64,000 bases of DNA, from NCBI GenBank assembly GCA_034401135.1, contig JAWZSP010000004.1:2542001-2606000 (forward strand), given 5' to 3'. This DNA comes from Volutella citrinella (Eukaryota > Ascomycota > Sordariomycetes > Hypocreales > Nectriaceae). This document shows, in pieces, positions 45,022 to 56,890 of the stretch. The translations under genes were made by a program, and so were the position numbers. Position 1 is the first letter of the stretch. Each line of letters starts with the position of its first letter. The notes under the pieces are model-generated. The model searched no databases, was not told where the DNA came from, and saw only the letters and a list, made by a program, of their open reading frames with translations.

Positions 45022-46764
45022 ATGTGGCCACTAAGACGCTCCGGGCTCTGGCTCGTCCTCCTCTCCCTCATCGCCGTTGCGCACGCGCTCTCCGCCTCCC
45101 CCGACTCCAAGTGTGCGGCGCTTTGCTCAATGGGATCCAAGTCGGAGAACACCCGAACCAACTCGTCCGAAGTCAGCTGCCAGGATGACGAGTTCTCCAA
45201 ATCGGGCACGGGTATCAAGTTCAAGAACTGCATCAACTGCCTGCAAAAGAGCGACAACAAGGGGAGCGGCGATAGCGACATCTTTTCGTTTCTTTGTATG
45301 CTCACCCACCAGAGTCTCCCATTGCTCACTGGTACTCTTACTGACTGGCTTATTCAATAGACAACATTCGATATGCCTTCGATGTCTGCCTGTATGCCTA
45401 CCCTGACGAGGCAACCAGCGGAACGATTAGCTCGCCTTGCAACATTGACGCAGCCTGCGGCAAATTGAAAGTCCCCCTTACGAAGTCTCTCCTCGATGCC
45501 AACAGTCAGAACCAATTCGACTACTGCTCGGCCAATGACTCCATAATCAACACCAACCATTACAACTGGTGCATCAACTGCCTCAAGTCATCTGGCAGCC
45601 AAACATATCTCACCAACTGTAAGTGCAGCCCGAAGCTGCCCGTACGGCCTCCTTTCTCTAAGCTATGACTGACACTTTCCAGTCCTCGTGGCTCTCAGGG
45701 CTGGCTGCGATCAGCGTCCCAAGGACGGGGAGTTGATTGGCCTCAGTCAAGAGATTTTCACCTCTGGTGTCATCAACATCACCGACCCCAACACTGGCAA
45801 GGTGATGCCTGGTGATGGCGGCGCTTCATACAGCTCCATGACCACTGGCACCATTGTTGGTATTGCAGTAGGCTGCGGCCTCGCATTTCTCGGCGCCATC
45901 GGCCTCATGGTTGCCTACTGTCGCAAGAAGCGACGCCATGCTGGTGAGAAAATTGACTCTCCCACTCCCGACGGGGGGCCACCGGCGATGGGCGACAGCG
46001 ACTCCTACGGAATCCGCAAGGGCTCCTACTATACCCACAAGGGAAATGGATCAATGGGTTCGTACAGCGACTCAAATCCCTATTCACACAGCCGCTCCGC
46101 ATCGAACGCGGACTATTATGACAAGATGGAAGAGCAAAGGAGGCAGGACGCGGGTCACCATTACCAGCCCAGCGCTCACATGCATGACCAAGCACTGCCG
46201 ACCCATCACGCCTATATCCCAAGAGTGACAAGCCGCCTGTCGAACAGGAGCAGGTCGCCTTCCAACCCTCCCAACTTCTCAAGGCCTGCTGGCAACGACT
46301 CGTATGCCCTCCAAACATACCTTTCCGCGCCGGAAGAGTCTGGTGTAGACCCAAACAGTCGCAGCGGCCAGAACTCAAGGACGGGCAGCCGGGAGCCATC
46401 GCCCGCCCAGCCTGACCAGGCCCCGATGACGATGCCGCCGCCGCCTCCTCCACCGGCAGCCAAGACCAAGGTCCCCTCCCTCATCCTCCCCAGCCTCTCC
46501 AAGATCAGGATCCCCAAGAAGTACAGCCCGCCCCAGGTTACGGTAGAGGAGCCCACCCCCATTGAGGGGGCAAGTGACCCCGACCGTAACATGAACATAT
46601 CGAAACCTCTGGCCACCTTCGACGCGAGGTTCCAAGACAAGCCCTTGATGGGCGGCCAGGTCATGGCCAACGCGCCGCCCACCAGCTTCAATAACGAGTA
46701 TCTGAAGAGACGGGAGCAGAACAAATCTCCTATGCTGACCGGGCGTAGCCTGATCTACGGCTAA
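45022..46764 (+). CDS. 12-cysteine single-pass membrane protein C
   Basis: Exons 45022-45295, 45361-45618 and 45683-46764; 537 residues. It has a signal peptide (SGLWLVLLSLIAVAHAL), then the shared ectodomain: SKCAALC, EVSCQDDEF, CINC, LYNIRYAFDVC, SPCNIDAACG, FDYC, CINC and VALRAGCDQRP. A helix at about 235-257 (GIAVGCGLAFLGAIGLMVAY) is followed by a CRKKRR stop-transfer run. The 280-residue tail is Ser/Arg/Pro-rich with a poly-Pro run near its middle, which could bind SH3-type domains (inference). Both introns lie at the same positions and phases as in A and as introns 1 and 3 of B. Sequons NSS, NDS and NIT are present. Confidence 0.87.
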
Positions 46765-47002
46765 TGTATTTGCATTATGAACTACACGCATCATGATGTC
46801 GGGCCGGCTGTAATGTTTTTTTTGCCAACTGAATGTTGCGCACGGAGTTTTGGTTTTGGGTGGGCAATTTCGAATTTAGTTGAGCACTAGATATCACGGC
46901 ACGAATAAAGGCCAGGGAAATGGGTTATGTAGATATGAATTCAATTCTATACTACAATACAGACAGACGCCTTCTACAAGCACCCCGTTCCACGGAGATG
47001 AC

Positions 47003-48178
47003 TTAGCCTAGGCGCTGTCCGCGCCCACGAGTCTTCCAAGAGTCAGGCAAAGGGCCTCCTCGGCCGCTGCCAGCAGGCTGGTCTGCTGGTCGAACCGCAG
47101 TGCCAAAGCCTCGTTGAATTACGCGAGGCGTCACCATGATCCCCTCCAGCCATTTGGGAGTGGCGAGGAGATTCGGGGCACCGCCAAACTCTGGCCAAGT
47201 CCTGCTGAGGAAGTCGAACAGGTGCGCTGCGACGAGCCCCTCAAGCTCTAGCAGCATCTTGATGTGCCCGCCGGGAAACAGCAGATTGACCAGGATCATG
47301 CAGAGAGGCGTCATCTGAGCGGGGATGGTAATGAAGTAGAAGTTGGACTTCATACCACGCTGGTCCTGCGTGGCGGTATACGCTAGTGCGAGGATGAGGG
47401 CGCTGATGAACGTGAAAACTGGCAAATCAACAAAGTAGTTGATGACCTGGCAACGTCGTTAACGTCTGGGTCTCACGGATGAAGTGGCATCATGCAAGAT
47501 ATGAGCTAAGTCTAGAAATGTAGGGAGCTAAAAAAACCACTCGAGCAAATGGGAAGTTGCACGAGCCATCCATAAGACATCCCACCATGCCTACACCACA
47601 GAGCAGTCCGAGGTTTGCGAATGATGGACTGTCCGAAGTGCAGGGGTGATCTTCCTCATTTCCAGGAACCGTGATAGTAGTAGAGGCATAGCGCTATCCG
47701 GGCAGATATATGAGGGGGTTTCATGTTCGTAGGGCGATTGGGGAAAGAGCACGCGAGATGGATGAATAGTGTCTAGGCAAAAGCTTACCAGAATTGTCGA
47801 GCTGACGAAGATCAGATACCAGAGGAGATCAACCTTGCGTGGGAAGCGAGGGTTTCCGACCTCCAGCTGCGACAGGTATCGGTACAGAAAGTACGGGTCA
47901 AATAGCAGACCAAGCTGCGGCCCAGCCAGGCAAAAGCATGTTACGAGGCGCCAGATCTGTGGAGGTAGCTTCCAGAGATAATAGGGGTGGTGGATGAACC
48001 ATCCAGCTGGAAGCATCCCCAAGAGCGTCGAGACGGAGAGTACGACGGTCATAGTGGTGGCAGTCCTGGGGAATCGAGTCAGCATCAATTACGTGGATCA
48101 GAGCATCGTAGAAGCTTACCTGGCAATGGCCGGCATCTGCCAGTACGTATCCATGATGGAATCCGTAACCGACGCCAT
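47003..48178 (-). CDS. Derlin (Der1-family ER-associated degradation protein)
   Basis: Exons 48178-48120, 48065-47789 and 47446-47003; 259 residues. Derlins are rhomboid-like pseudoproteases of the ER membrane that help retrotranslocate misfolded proteins. The order of family landmarks fits: an N-terminal MDTYWQMPAIART amphipathic piece, a first membrane segment, PPQIWRLVTCFCLAGPQLG, FLYRYLSQLEVGNPRF, DLLWYLIFV, and TQDQRGMKSNFYFITIPAQM before the last helices. The C-terminus is short and Arg/Gly-rich. The second intron is 342 nt, unusually long for this window; joining across it gives a continuous derlin sequence. It is divergent from the small gene at 48809. Confidence 0.85.
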
Positions 48179-48808
48179 GTTGAAGTCCGGGAGTGAATGT
48201 GTGTGTTGGGCAACTTTGCTCAATTGTGCAGCGCACGAATTGGGGGAAGGGACAGGATCAAGGGCACCGAGACACTGGAATCAAGCGCAGCAGCTTAAAA
48301 AGGAGTGTGCTTGGTTTATGTGGGAGACAGAGCACTGGGCAAGTGGGCGCCAGGCAACGACGTTTTCATCGTTGTTGCATGCGTGTCATCTTTTGTGTTT
48401 GGATGAAAAGGGAAGAGATTGGAAACAGGTGGTGGCATGGCCGGAGAAAATTCCTTGTAATAGCGCGAGGCTGGGTGCTCAGCGGGGCAGTGGGGACGGG
48501 ACCTGAGGTCGGGCCGGGTGTGGCTGCGCGCCGAGGCTGGTGGAAGGCCGCTCTTGCCGCTGTGGCTAAGGCGCTGCAGTGTGGGCAAGACTGGTCATCG
48601 ATGCGGGAATGCTCGGCCTCGACAATACTAAAGACTGAGCTAACTCACTGCACCCAAAACAGTTGTGTGAGCAATTCAATACACAACCGAGAACTCCGAG
48701 CTCCCGCTCTTTCAATCCGCACGCTCGCCATATAACCTCTTCATTCTTGCCCAACTGGCTACCAGTTTTCAATTCCAAACCTCGTCTGATTCGCACTCTG
48801 AAAGCAGG
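48179..48808. other. Divergent intergenic region between Derlin and the small membrane protein gene
   Basis: 630 bp expected to hold two promoters. No gene is seen. Confidence 0.5.
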
Positions 48809-49215
48809 ATGCGCTCGTCTGATCCGTGGAAGCAAGATGAGGCATCCGAGGCGGCCTGGGAGGCCTGTCTCGGCGCAATGAGCGGCGCAGCGAAGTGGGG
48901 ATCTGTAACAGCTCTGGTTGGCGCTGCAGGATACATCTGGTCACCAGTTTATCGAGGGACTACTGTTCAATTCAAAGTGTACGGTGCCATGAGCCTCAGG
49001 AACTATCATCCGGTGCTCCCTCGTGTAATGGAGTTGGCGCTAACATGTCTTACAGGTTTCTGCAAATGTCTGGAATGGTTCTAGGAAGTTTGGTCGAGGG
49101 CGAATGGAGGCTGAGGCAGTATGAGCAGCGAGCGAGGATGCAACGGAGGCTGATGCGGGAGCAGGCCAAATGGCAGCGTTATGAGGAAGAGTTTGTCAAA
49201 GGCAATGACAAGTAG
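48809..49215 (+). CDS. Small, probably membrane-bound protein of unknown function
   Basis: Exons 48809-48978 and 49056-49215, with a 77-nt intron carrying a CTAAC branch site; 109 residues. The N-terminus is charged (MRSSDPWKQDEASEAAWEAC). One hydrophobic, Gly/Ala-rich segment lies at about 25-45 and a second at about 57-70 (FLQMSGMVLGSLVEG). The C-terminal half is a highly charged Arg/Glu helix. The layout recalls small two-helix mitochondrial inner-membrane proteins, but I cannot assign a family. The splice gives an in-frame VQFKV-FLQMSG join. It converges on RFC4, with 168 bp between the stop codons. Confidence 0.7.
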
Positions 49216-49383
49216 GAGGCAGGAGTCCAAAAGCTGACCATTCAGGTCAGGAAGGAATGTATATAGTTCATGTGTCTCACGGCCATCGAGCCATCTTGTA
49301 AATTGATCTCTTCTCCTGTTGTTAACCTAATTCCACCAAACTCCGACGCCGAATCATGCAAGTATTTGGCATTGTCGCCGAGT

Positions 49384-50567
49384 CTATTTCGCAGCGACTC
49401 GGAATCGCTTCGGGTCCATGTTGATCTTGCACAGGCGCACAACACAGCCGCTGAGCTGGAGCAGAGTCTGGACACCCTCCAATACCTTCATGTGCGTGAA
49501 GCCAATCTCCTTGATGAATTCGAGCTTGGAGTGCTCGCTCAGGGTTGGGATGGTCTTCGTTACCTTGAACATGGTACTAATGATATCATGGCTTGAGTAT
49601 CCCAGGTCCCAAAGCTCTCGCAGAGTGTCGAGGGCCGAGTCAACATTGCCCTCATAGCAAGCCTTGAGCATGGCCTGCACCTTGATGGGGTGCGGCGAGT
49701 CCACGACCTTGAAGACATTGTCACCAGACACGAAGCCGAAGCCGGCAAAGGTGGATTGTAAGTTGTTGATAGCCTGTCGCATATCTCCTTCGGCGCTGAA
49801 AACAAGTGCGGCAAGGCCATCGTCGCTGTACTCGACTTTCTCCGCCTCGATGATTTGCATCAGTCGTTTCACCACCTGAGCGTCGGTGAGTTTGGCATAT
49901 CGTAGGATGGCACAGCGCGACTGCAGTGGCTCGATGATCTTGTTCGACTGGTTGCAGGCAAATGCGAATCGCGTCGTGTTGGAGTAGATTTCCATTGTTC
50001 GGCGGAGAGCTTGTTGCGCGCCCGAGGTCATGCTGTCCGCTTCGTCCAGGATAACTAGTTTGTGTCGGCCCGCAGGCAGAGTCACCTTCTTCTGAGCGAA
50101 GCCCTTGATTCGGTTCCGCACCACATCGATACCTTGGGAAATGCAGTTAGTCGAGGGCTTGGATGCTACGGCAAAAGAAACAGCAACAAACCTCGTTCGT
50201 CACTAGCATTCAGCTCCAACACGGCCTCCTTGTACGAATCGCCGAGCAGCTGCCGCGCTAAGCACAGCACGCTTGTCGTCTTTCCGATTCCCGGCATGCC
50301 AGAAATAATAACATGGGGCATATTTCCTTCCTTTGCGATGATCTTTAGTCGCTCAATCGTCTCGGTATTGCCCACGACATCGTCAAGGAAGACTGGGCGG
50401 TACTTCTCGACCCTGCCAATTGGTCAATGGGCAGCCCAAAATTTGCGTGATCGGACATCCTACCAGGGAAGCTCATAGGTTACAGGTGCATTGGCAGAAG
50501 GAGCCAGAGCGGCCTTGGAGGCCGAGTTGGACGACTCGCCCTTCTGCTCTGATTTTTGCGCCGCCAT
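49384..50567 (-). CDS. RFC4: Replication factor C subunit 4 (clamp loader)
   Basis: Exons 50567-50464, 50412-50192 and 50132-49384; 357 residues. It is a small RFC subunit that, with its partners, loads PCNA onto primed DNA. After an Ala/Ser-rich N-terminus comes [17 protein letters not shown]. Walker A has Lys79 ([10 protein letters not shown]), Walker B is VILDEADSM, then the RFC box [27 protein letters not shown] (sensor 1) and the arginine-finger SRC in [30 protein letters not shown] and the collar domain end the protein. The close match to yeast Rfc4 over the core supports this subunit rather than Rfc2, Rfc3 or Rfc5. It is divergent from FCF1. Confidence 0.95.
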
Positions 50568-50914
50568 TGTGTCGTGTGTGCGATGCAGGAATAAGTGCAG
50601 CACTTGGTGAGGTAGCTGGTGAATATCACTTTACGCGCCTTGCTCTACCACACAGACGCGTCGGGCTCGTCCATCTGCAAGTGGTCCGTGCGCGCTTCCC
50701 ACCCCACTCCCCCCACCGCCTTTCCTGCCCGCCATGGCAAAATTATTGGCAGGTCGCAACTTTTTGGACATAACAGTAGCATTCTCAGCGACCATCAAGA
50801 TAACTCCAGCAGCAACCACAGAGCGGCGGACTCCAGGATATCGACCTCTACGAGTACCGAATACTTTGTGAAAGCCAACCAACCACCCTATTTTCTCTCT
50901 CTCCGACTACGAGC
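50568..50914. promoter_or_regulatory. Shared promoter region of RFC4 and FCF1
   Basis: 347 bp separate the two divergent start codons. I found no GATGAG box here, unlike the LSG1/LTV1 region. Confidence 0.45.
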
Positions 50915-51739
50915 ATGGGTGTCGCAAAGAAGACTCGCAAGTTTGCGCAGGTGCGAAGAATCCTTATCGATAAGTAGCGAAATTTCGTTTCGAGTTACTG
51001 ACAGATGCAACAGGTAATAGCCTCTCACGCCCGACCGAACAAGCCGATAGACTGTATAGCCTACGCGGCTGCTACAGATGTCGAGTCGTTTATGTGGAAC
51101 AATGCACTGACCTCCAGCGATAGGTCAAGCGAGTGATCAGCCTGCGCGATGCCCGATTGAAGGAGAACAAAGTCAAGGCGGAGGAGGCGCTGAAGGAGAA
51201 GGCGGCAAAGAAGACTGTCAACGGGGAGCTGGTGCGCGAAGTGGCACAGATGCCCAGCAACCTCTTCTTTCAACACAATACTTCGATCGTGCCCCCATAC
51301 AACGTTCTTGTCGATACCAACTTCCTCAGCCACACGGTGCAACGGAAGCTGTCGCTACTAGATTCCATGATGGACTGCTTGTACGCCAAGTGCAACCCCA
51401 TCATCACCAGCTGCGTGTAAGTCAAGCAGTACCTGAAAATGTCCAGGCAGTGGCTGACCCCAACCAAGGATGAGCGAATTGGAGAAGCTTGGGCCGAAAT
51501 ACCGGCTCGCCCTGCGTATCGCTCGCGACGAGCGATGGCAGCGACTTGAGTGTGACCACAAGGGCACGTACGCCGATGACTGCTTGGTCGACCGAGTAAC
51601 AAAGGACCGAATCTATATTGTGGGAACGAACGACAAGAACCTGAAGCAACGGTTGCGACGAATCGTGGGTGTGCCCATTTTGAGTGTCGCTCGTGGCAAG
51701 TACGTGATAGAAAGGCTCCCCGGCGCGATGGACTCGTAA
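50915..51739 (+). CDS. FCF1: Fcf1/Utp24 PIN-domain endonuclease of the small-subunit processome
   Basis: Exons 50915-50950, 51124-51416 and 51469-51739; 199 residues. Fcf1 (Utp24) is the nuclease proposed to cut pre-rRNA at A1 and A2 in 40S maturation. The basic N-terminus (MGVAKKTRKFAQ-VKRVISLRD) is split by intron 1. The PIN domain carries acidic metal ligands in VLVDTNFLSH (Asp about 76), CVMSELEKLGPKYR and GTYADDCLV. GVPILSV and YVIERLP close the fold. Intron 1 (173 nt) contains an internal acceptor directly abutting a donor at 51013/51014, so it may be removed in two steps or yield a 9-nt alternative exon. Confidence 0.95.
51005..51014 (+). other. FCF1: Juxtaposed 3'/5' splice site inside FCF1 intron 1
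   Basis: A CTGAC branch site, an acceptor CAACAG ending at 51013 and an immediate GTAATA donor at 51014 split the 173-nt intron into 63-nt and 110-nt parts, both of normal fungal size. The second part has its own CTGAC branch site. An acceptor at 51004 would instead define a 9-nt in-frame exon (Met-Gln-Gln). Confidence 0.55.
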
Positions 51740-52308
51740 AGCGTGTTTGATGCATAAAAAAGGAAGAATTATTTTGGAGTTTTGTTGCCTTTTATGAAAT
51801 CGGATCAGACGGAGCAATTCAAAAGAGAACCACAATTTAACGACTCTTTAACACGCAAGTTCAAAAACATGGACGGCTCTAGTAGTCTGTAATCTGATCT
51901 GAGGTCTGTAATGCAGATACCCTAGACACGCGGGCCTGTGGGCCACATTTGTCATAAATGAAAGACAAGAGCACGCTCAGGGGTCAATAACAAGAGGAGA
52001 TGGCTAGAATCATTGGTGTTGTTATTATGAGCATACCTGATCGCTCCTGCTTACTCGTCGTCATGATGGTTTGGGTTGCACCGGCTGAGCCCCAGAGTTG
52101 CGTGGAGCCACTGGCATGATTTACTTAGCCTTTGTCGCAGTGCTTACGCAGACCACCAACCAGCCTATCTTATGCATACTGCCTCGACGTCATTGAGATT
52201 ACTAACAGAGCTGGTGCACATCGCTGGGCGAACAACAACGGCAAAACATACTCGCGAAATACTTCCACCTTCTTTCCGCCGAGTATTTCGTTCCAGGCTT
52301 CGCTCCTC
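51740..52308. other. FCF1 3' end and promoter of the Zn2Cys6 gene
   Basis: 569 bp with no recognisable gene. An open frame extends upstream of the chosen regulator start but begins with unrelated sequence. Confidence 0.5.
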
Positions 52309-54949
52309 ATGGACGTGGGCACAAGCCACGGCGGTGAACCCTCAGGCGAGGCACCACAACAACGTGCCAAGCGCAACCGCGTCCTCCTCTCTTGCGCGCC
52401 TTGCCGCAACTCCAAGCTGAAGTGTGACCGGGAGCAGCCATGTGGAATGTGCGTGAGGAAGGACCGTATTGACCAATGCCAGTATGCGCCCAAGCCAGAC
52501 AGGAGACGGCCGGCCAAGGGCATGTCGGCGCGGCTCAAGCGACTCGAGGGCATGGTTCGAGACATGATGGATGCCGAAGGCAACCCTCGGCCCCAGGCGA
52601 CTGCTGGACTTAGCGTGGGACCGCATCTCCAGGGCCATGTGGTCGGAAATGAGGGTGCCGAGACCTATGTTGGGGCAACTCACTGTATGGCCATGCTTGA
52701 AGATGTGAGCAATCAAGGGGGAGGGGGGTCGCTGGACCGCTCTGGAGGCGGTGGCGTGAGTTCCAAGATGCTGACGTTTGCGCAGATTGAAGACCTCAAG
52801 GCGTACTTTGAAGAGCCGGAAGACGACGTTGGAGAAGAGCCGTTTCTGGACGAGATGGAAGGGCCGGAAATGCTCCTGTCACCCCGACCTCCTGTCCAGA
52901 CTCGTGATGATCTCTTGATTTACTTGCCCGAGCGAGTAGTTGCTGACCGGCTCATCACCAAGTTCTTTGCCTCCATGAGCCCTTCGCAGCGTATGTGTTG
53001 CCCAACTCCGAAGGTCCGGTATAACGCTGACGTGGAGTAGATATTGTTCATCGGATGCAGTTCAGGCGCGCTGTAAGTGGACACTTGCTATCAAATCCTA
53101 GCACCACAACTCACGGTTGTTTTAGTATGCGAGATTCTGGAAAGACCCCGACGGTGCGTCGCTCCACTGGATAGCTCAGCTGTTCATGATGCTCAGTGTT
53201 GGGACCTTTTACAACATGTGGATGAATCCAGTCGAGGTACAAGGCGACTCACCCTTGATACCGATTGATCGCATCAAGCACTACAGGGCTTGCGCAGGAT
53301 GGGCCTTGGTGCTTGGGAAGTACCAACAGCCTACCGCGCAGACCTTGCCAGCCTTCCTACTCTACGTGGAATCGCACTTTCTGTTCAACCGTGCTGGCCA
53401 GATGAACTGCTACCTTCTCTCAGGAGTCTGCATCCGTCTGATGCTCAAGATGGGCCTGCACCGTGACCCAAGCAAGCTGGCAAATATCACACCGTTTGAA
53501 GGAGAGATGCGGCGTAGGATGTGGAATATGGCTATGCAAGTTGAGTCTCTAGGATCATTCCACATGGGCCTTCCAAGCATGATGCAAGGCATGGCGACCG
53601 ATACCGAAATCCCGCGCAACCTCTATGATGATGATTTCGACGAGGAGTGTGCAGAGTTACCACCAAGCCGACCATCCTCTGACTTTACCCCTATGACTTA
53701 CCCCATTAACAAGTCAAAGATTATGCGTGTGTTTGGGCGGATTGCAGCTCAAGCCCATGCTCTGGCACCACCAAGCTACCAGGATGTTCTGTCTCTGGAT
53801 GAAAGCTTGCAACAGGTCTGGAACGACGTCCCACAGTTTATGAGGGTACGGCCGCTGGATGAATGCGTTGGCGACGAGCCGGCACAGCTGATCCAGCGAT
53901 TTGGCCTCTCAAACCTTTACAACAAGTCGCGGTGTGTATTGCACCGACGATATTTGGCTGAACATGTCCTAGTTCCCGAGCACGACTACTCCCGCCAGCA
54001 ATGTCTGCAGGCGGGCATGACAATGCTCAAGTACCAAGACGTTGCCTGGCGGGCCACCAAGCCGGGCCACCCCCTGAGTCAGAACGGGTGGTTTATCTCG
54101 TCCCTGGCCGTCCACGATTTCCTTCTCGCTGGCATGGTGCTTTTCATAACATTGAAGCATGAGAGCTTTGGCAAGCCCGGGACCAATGACCACTGGGTGG
54201 AGAAGGGGACTGAGATGCCCACCAGGGAGTATCTTATCAACATGATAAGGCGGTCATATCATATCTGGACCGAGGTCTCCCTCAACGTGGCGGAGGTAAA
54301 GAAGACGGCCGTGGCGCTTGCCAACATGCTGGCCAGGCTGGGCCACCCTGTGCACGACCAACCCGGGGATGCATCATCTCATGGGTCAATAACTGGCGTT
54401 AACTCATCACTAGAAACGAGGGCGCCTTTGGGGGAAACTGGCTCGTTATCAACGTTTGGGACCAATTCGGATCTTCTTGCATCACTTGGCCTTAGCCATA
54501 CTCCTGATGGCCCGGCAAGCGGGGCAAGCAGCGGCAACACGGGTATTGCGTCAGTCGCAAGTACTGAACTAGACCAAGCCGCCTTCTCGTATGGTCCATC
54601 AGTGCGTGCTGTGCCTGACATGGGCTTCCCCCAGGCTGTGACCACTGCAGATGCAAGTGTACCAGACGGGATGAGCTTCGATACCGCTTGGATGGATCCC
54701 CTGAGCAACAACATGGATTGGGTGAGTACCCGCCCGGGGATTGAACAATGACACGGCATTCTACTAGACGCCGAGGCCGTCAAGCCGCTAGCTAACACAT
54801 TGCAACAGCGTTATCTCGATGTCTCTCTGGCACACAGCCACGATTCCGGACGCACTGAAGATACCGGCCGGACCTGGCTCGAACGGCCGCTGTCATTGGA
54901 GGGCATGGGCACAATGACGGAAGGCGTATGGGATCCTGCCAAATGGTAG
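52309..54949 (+). CDS. Zn2Cys6 fungal transcription factor
   Basis: Exons 52309-52990, 53041-53072, 53126-54721 and 54809-54949; 816 residues. The binuclear zinc cluster lies at about residues 29-61 (CAPC-x6-C-x5-CGMC-x8-C), followed by a basic linker and the short helix MSARLKRLEGMVRDMM, a likely dimerisation coiled coil. The fungal-specific middle domain spans roughly 225-480, with GTFYNMW, GVCIRLMLKMGLHRDP and MRRRMWNMAMQVES. The C-terminal part is Ser/Gly-rich, and the last exon ends TEGVWDPAKW. The 32-nt second exon restores HRMQFRRAYARFWKDP. The regulon is unknown; the nearest neighbours give no pathway clue. An alternative upstream start at 52132 is possible but less likely. Confidence 0.88.
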
Positions 54950-56890
54950 GCCAAAGTACCATGGTATACGAAGCGGGCTTCAAGCAAGTGACCCATCTGA
55001 GTCGAAACACTGGCTGGGGACGGCCTGTGAAGGGGAGCTAGGCTGATAGGCAGGATAAGCCGTGACTCCGCTTGACACAGCTTGGCAGTCGGTGGTCAAG
55101 TACTCCGTACTCGAGTTCACTTACACGAGCTTATCTTGGTGGCCGGCTGGGGGCGGGATTCGCCCTGCATACACTAGAACCTGGGGAAATGACCCGTACT
55201 GCGGGTTAGAAGCTTTTCTCCAGGACGCGCTATCTGGATACAGATTGTGCAAAAGGACTCCAGCCTGCGGATACACGCTCAACATTCCGGGGAGGTTACA
55301 TGCGCCTATTCTCATGTTGATAGCAGGGGGGAGGCGGGAGACTAGACCGAGGAACCAATGTGGTTGCCGAAGGCCTTGTGATAGTGAAGCCACCATCCAG
55401 CCGTCATCTTTTGCTTGGACAGGGCCAATCTTGCGTGCGAGGACAAAGATACAACGCCATTGTGGTACCCTGTTGATGCCGCATTGATCTTCTTCGCATC
55501 ACGGAAGGCCGGTGTCATCATCGCACAGTACCCGTTGGGGCATCCGCGTTCTAACACATCTCGTGGGATCTACGTAGTGCTTTGCCTAGCACTTATCTAT
55601 CTGCTGTTACCCACACCCTCTTCTACATTTACGCCCCCAAGCGGAACCTAACGAAGCAAAAAACACTAAAAAAAAAAAAAGGTGTGTGCACCCGATCCAC
55701 GACATGGCCTGCAAGGACCGGGCCAAAGATAAGAAAAGAAGGTACGTACCCAGCGTGCGCCAAGTACAGTACCGTGCCCTCCGAAAACATTCTCATGTCA
55801 GTGCTCCGCGTTATGTCATATGGGCCGTTCCTTTGAGGGCACTCCCTCCGCCGCCCAAGCCGGCTTCGGTGTGTGCAATGAACTTTTGCTGCTGCCGCGT
55901 CCGCCCAGGGATGACCACCGAGATGGCGGATGGATGGCTTGGCAAATACGTAACCCAGGGGTGTCAGTTCAATTCTGGCTCGAGCCCTGGGCTCCGCGCG
56001 ATGTGCGGTGTCGGGGCTGAGAGTGAGAGGCTGCTCGGTGAGCTGGGCACTGCAACTGAACCGCTGCATCTTGGTACACCGCGACGACCCGGGCGGAACT
56101 CCCCCCTTGCAACATCATGACCCGATCCGGTGCCCGGTGTAACTCGACAGGAAGGGCAGCGCAGAGCCGCCCGCCACCCCGGATTTCGCGCCGAGCGCTC
56201 CGCGGAGATGCGATTTCCTGGGTGGCCACCAGAGGCGCACCCGCGCTGAGAGCCTGAGACTTTTGTGACTTGTGTGTGTGTGGTATTACCCCCCCGGATT
56301 CCTGTCCCAGCGGAAGGGAGCCAATCGCCGACAGGCACAACTGGCCCTTGTACGTAAGGTAATTACAGCTGGGCGCGGAAATCCTGGTCTCGGGCCCAGG
56401 AGGGGGGCGACACCAATGCCCGCCAGGGACATCACCACAGGCACCCTGTTGGCTTTGCTGCCGGTGCCGTGCCCGTGTGATGGCCCTCGTGGCTCTGTAC
56501 TGCACTGATGAACACCGCGGCCGGGCTCGGTCCACTGGGGGTGTGCATGCTGTAGGCTCCTCTTTCTACTCCGTGCTCTACTCCGTAAGGTACTAGCCCT
56601 GGGAAACCCCCAGGCCGCCCCCAGTCCCGCTAGCCGGCCGACAGTCCACTGTACTAGCCAGGCCCGGGCGGCGTCCTGGATTCTTCCAGAACAGCGCTCA
56701 TCGTTTCTAGGGGCCTCAGGAAAGAAACAGCCCGCCCCGGGCATGGAGGCCAGCAAGCCAGGCGTTGTTGCTCTGTGACCATCGTCCAACATTGTCGCAC
56801 CGCAACACACCGCCCCCCCACCTCGCCCTGTCTGTCTGCCCTTGCGCCATGTGACAGCTCGGCTCGCTCCTACACGGCTACTTTGTCTTT
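54950..56890. other. Regulator 3' end and promoter of the carrier gene
   Basis: About 1.9 kb without a supported gene. A 13-base A-run lies at 55668-55680. The sequence from about 56100 to 56800 is GC-rich with short unconvincing open frames. Confidence 0.55.

Noticed and set aside
35310..46764. A secondary-metabolite cluster around the epoxide hydrolase and the Zn2Cys6 regulator
   Set aside because: No synthase, P450, methyltransferase or efflux gene is present between or near them; most neighbours are housekeeping genes.
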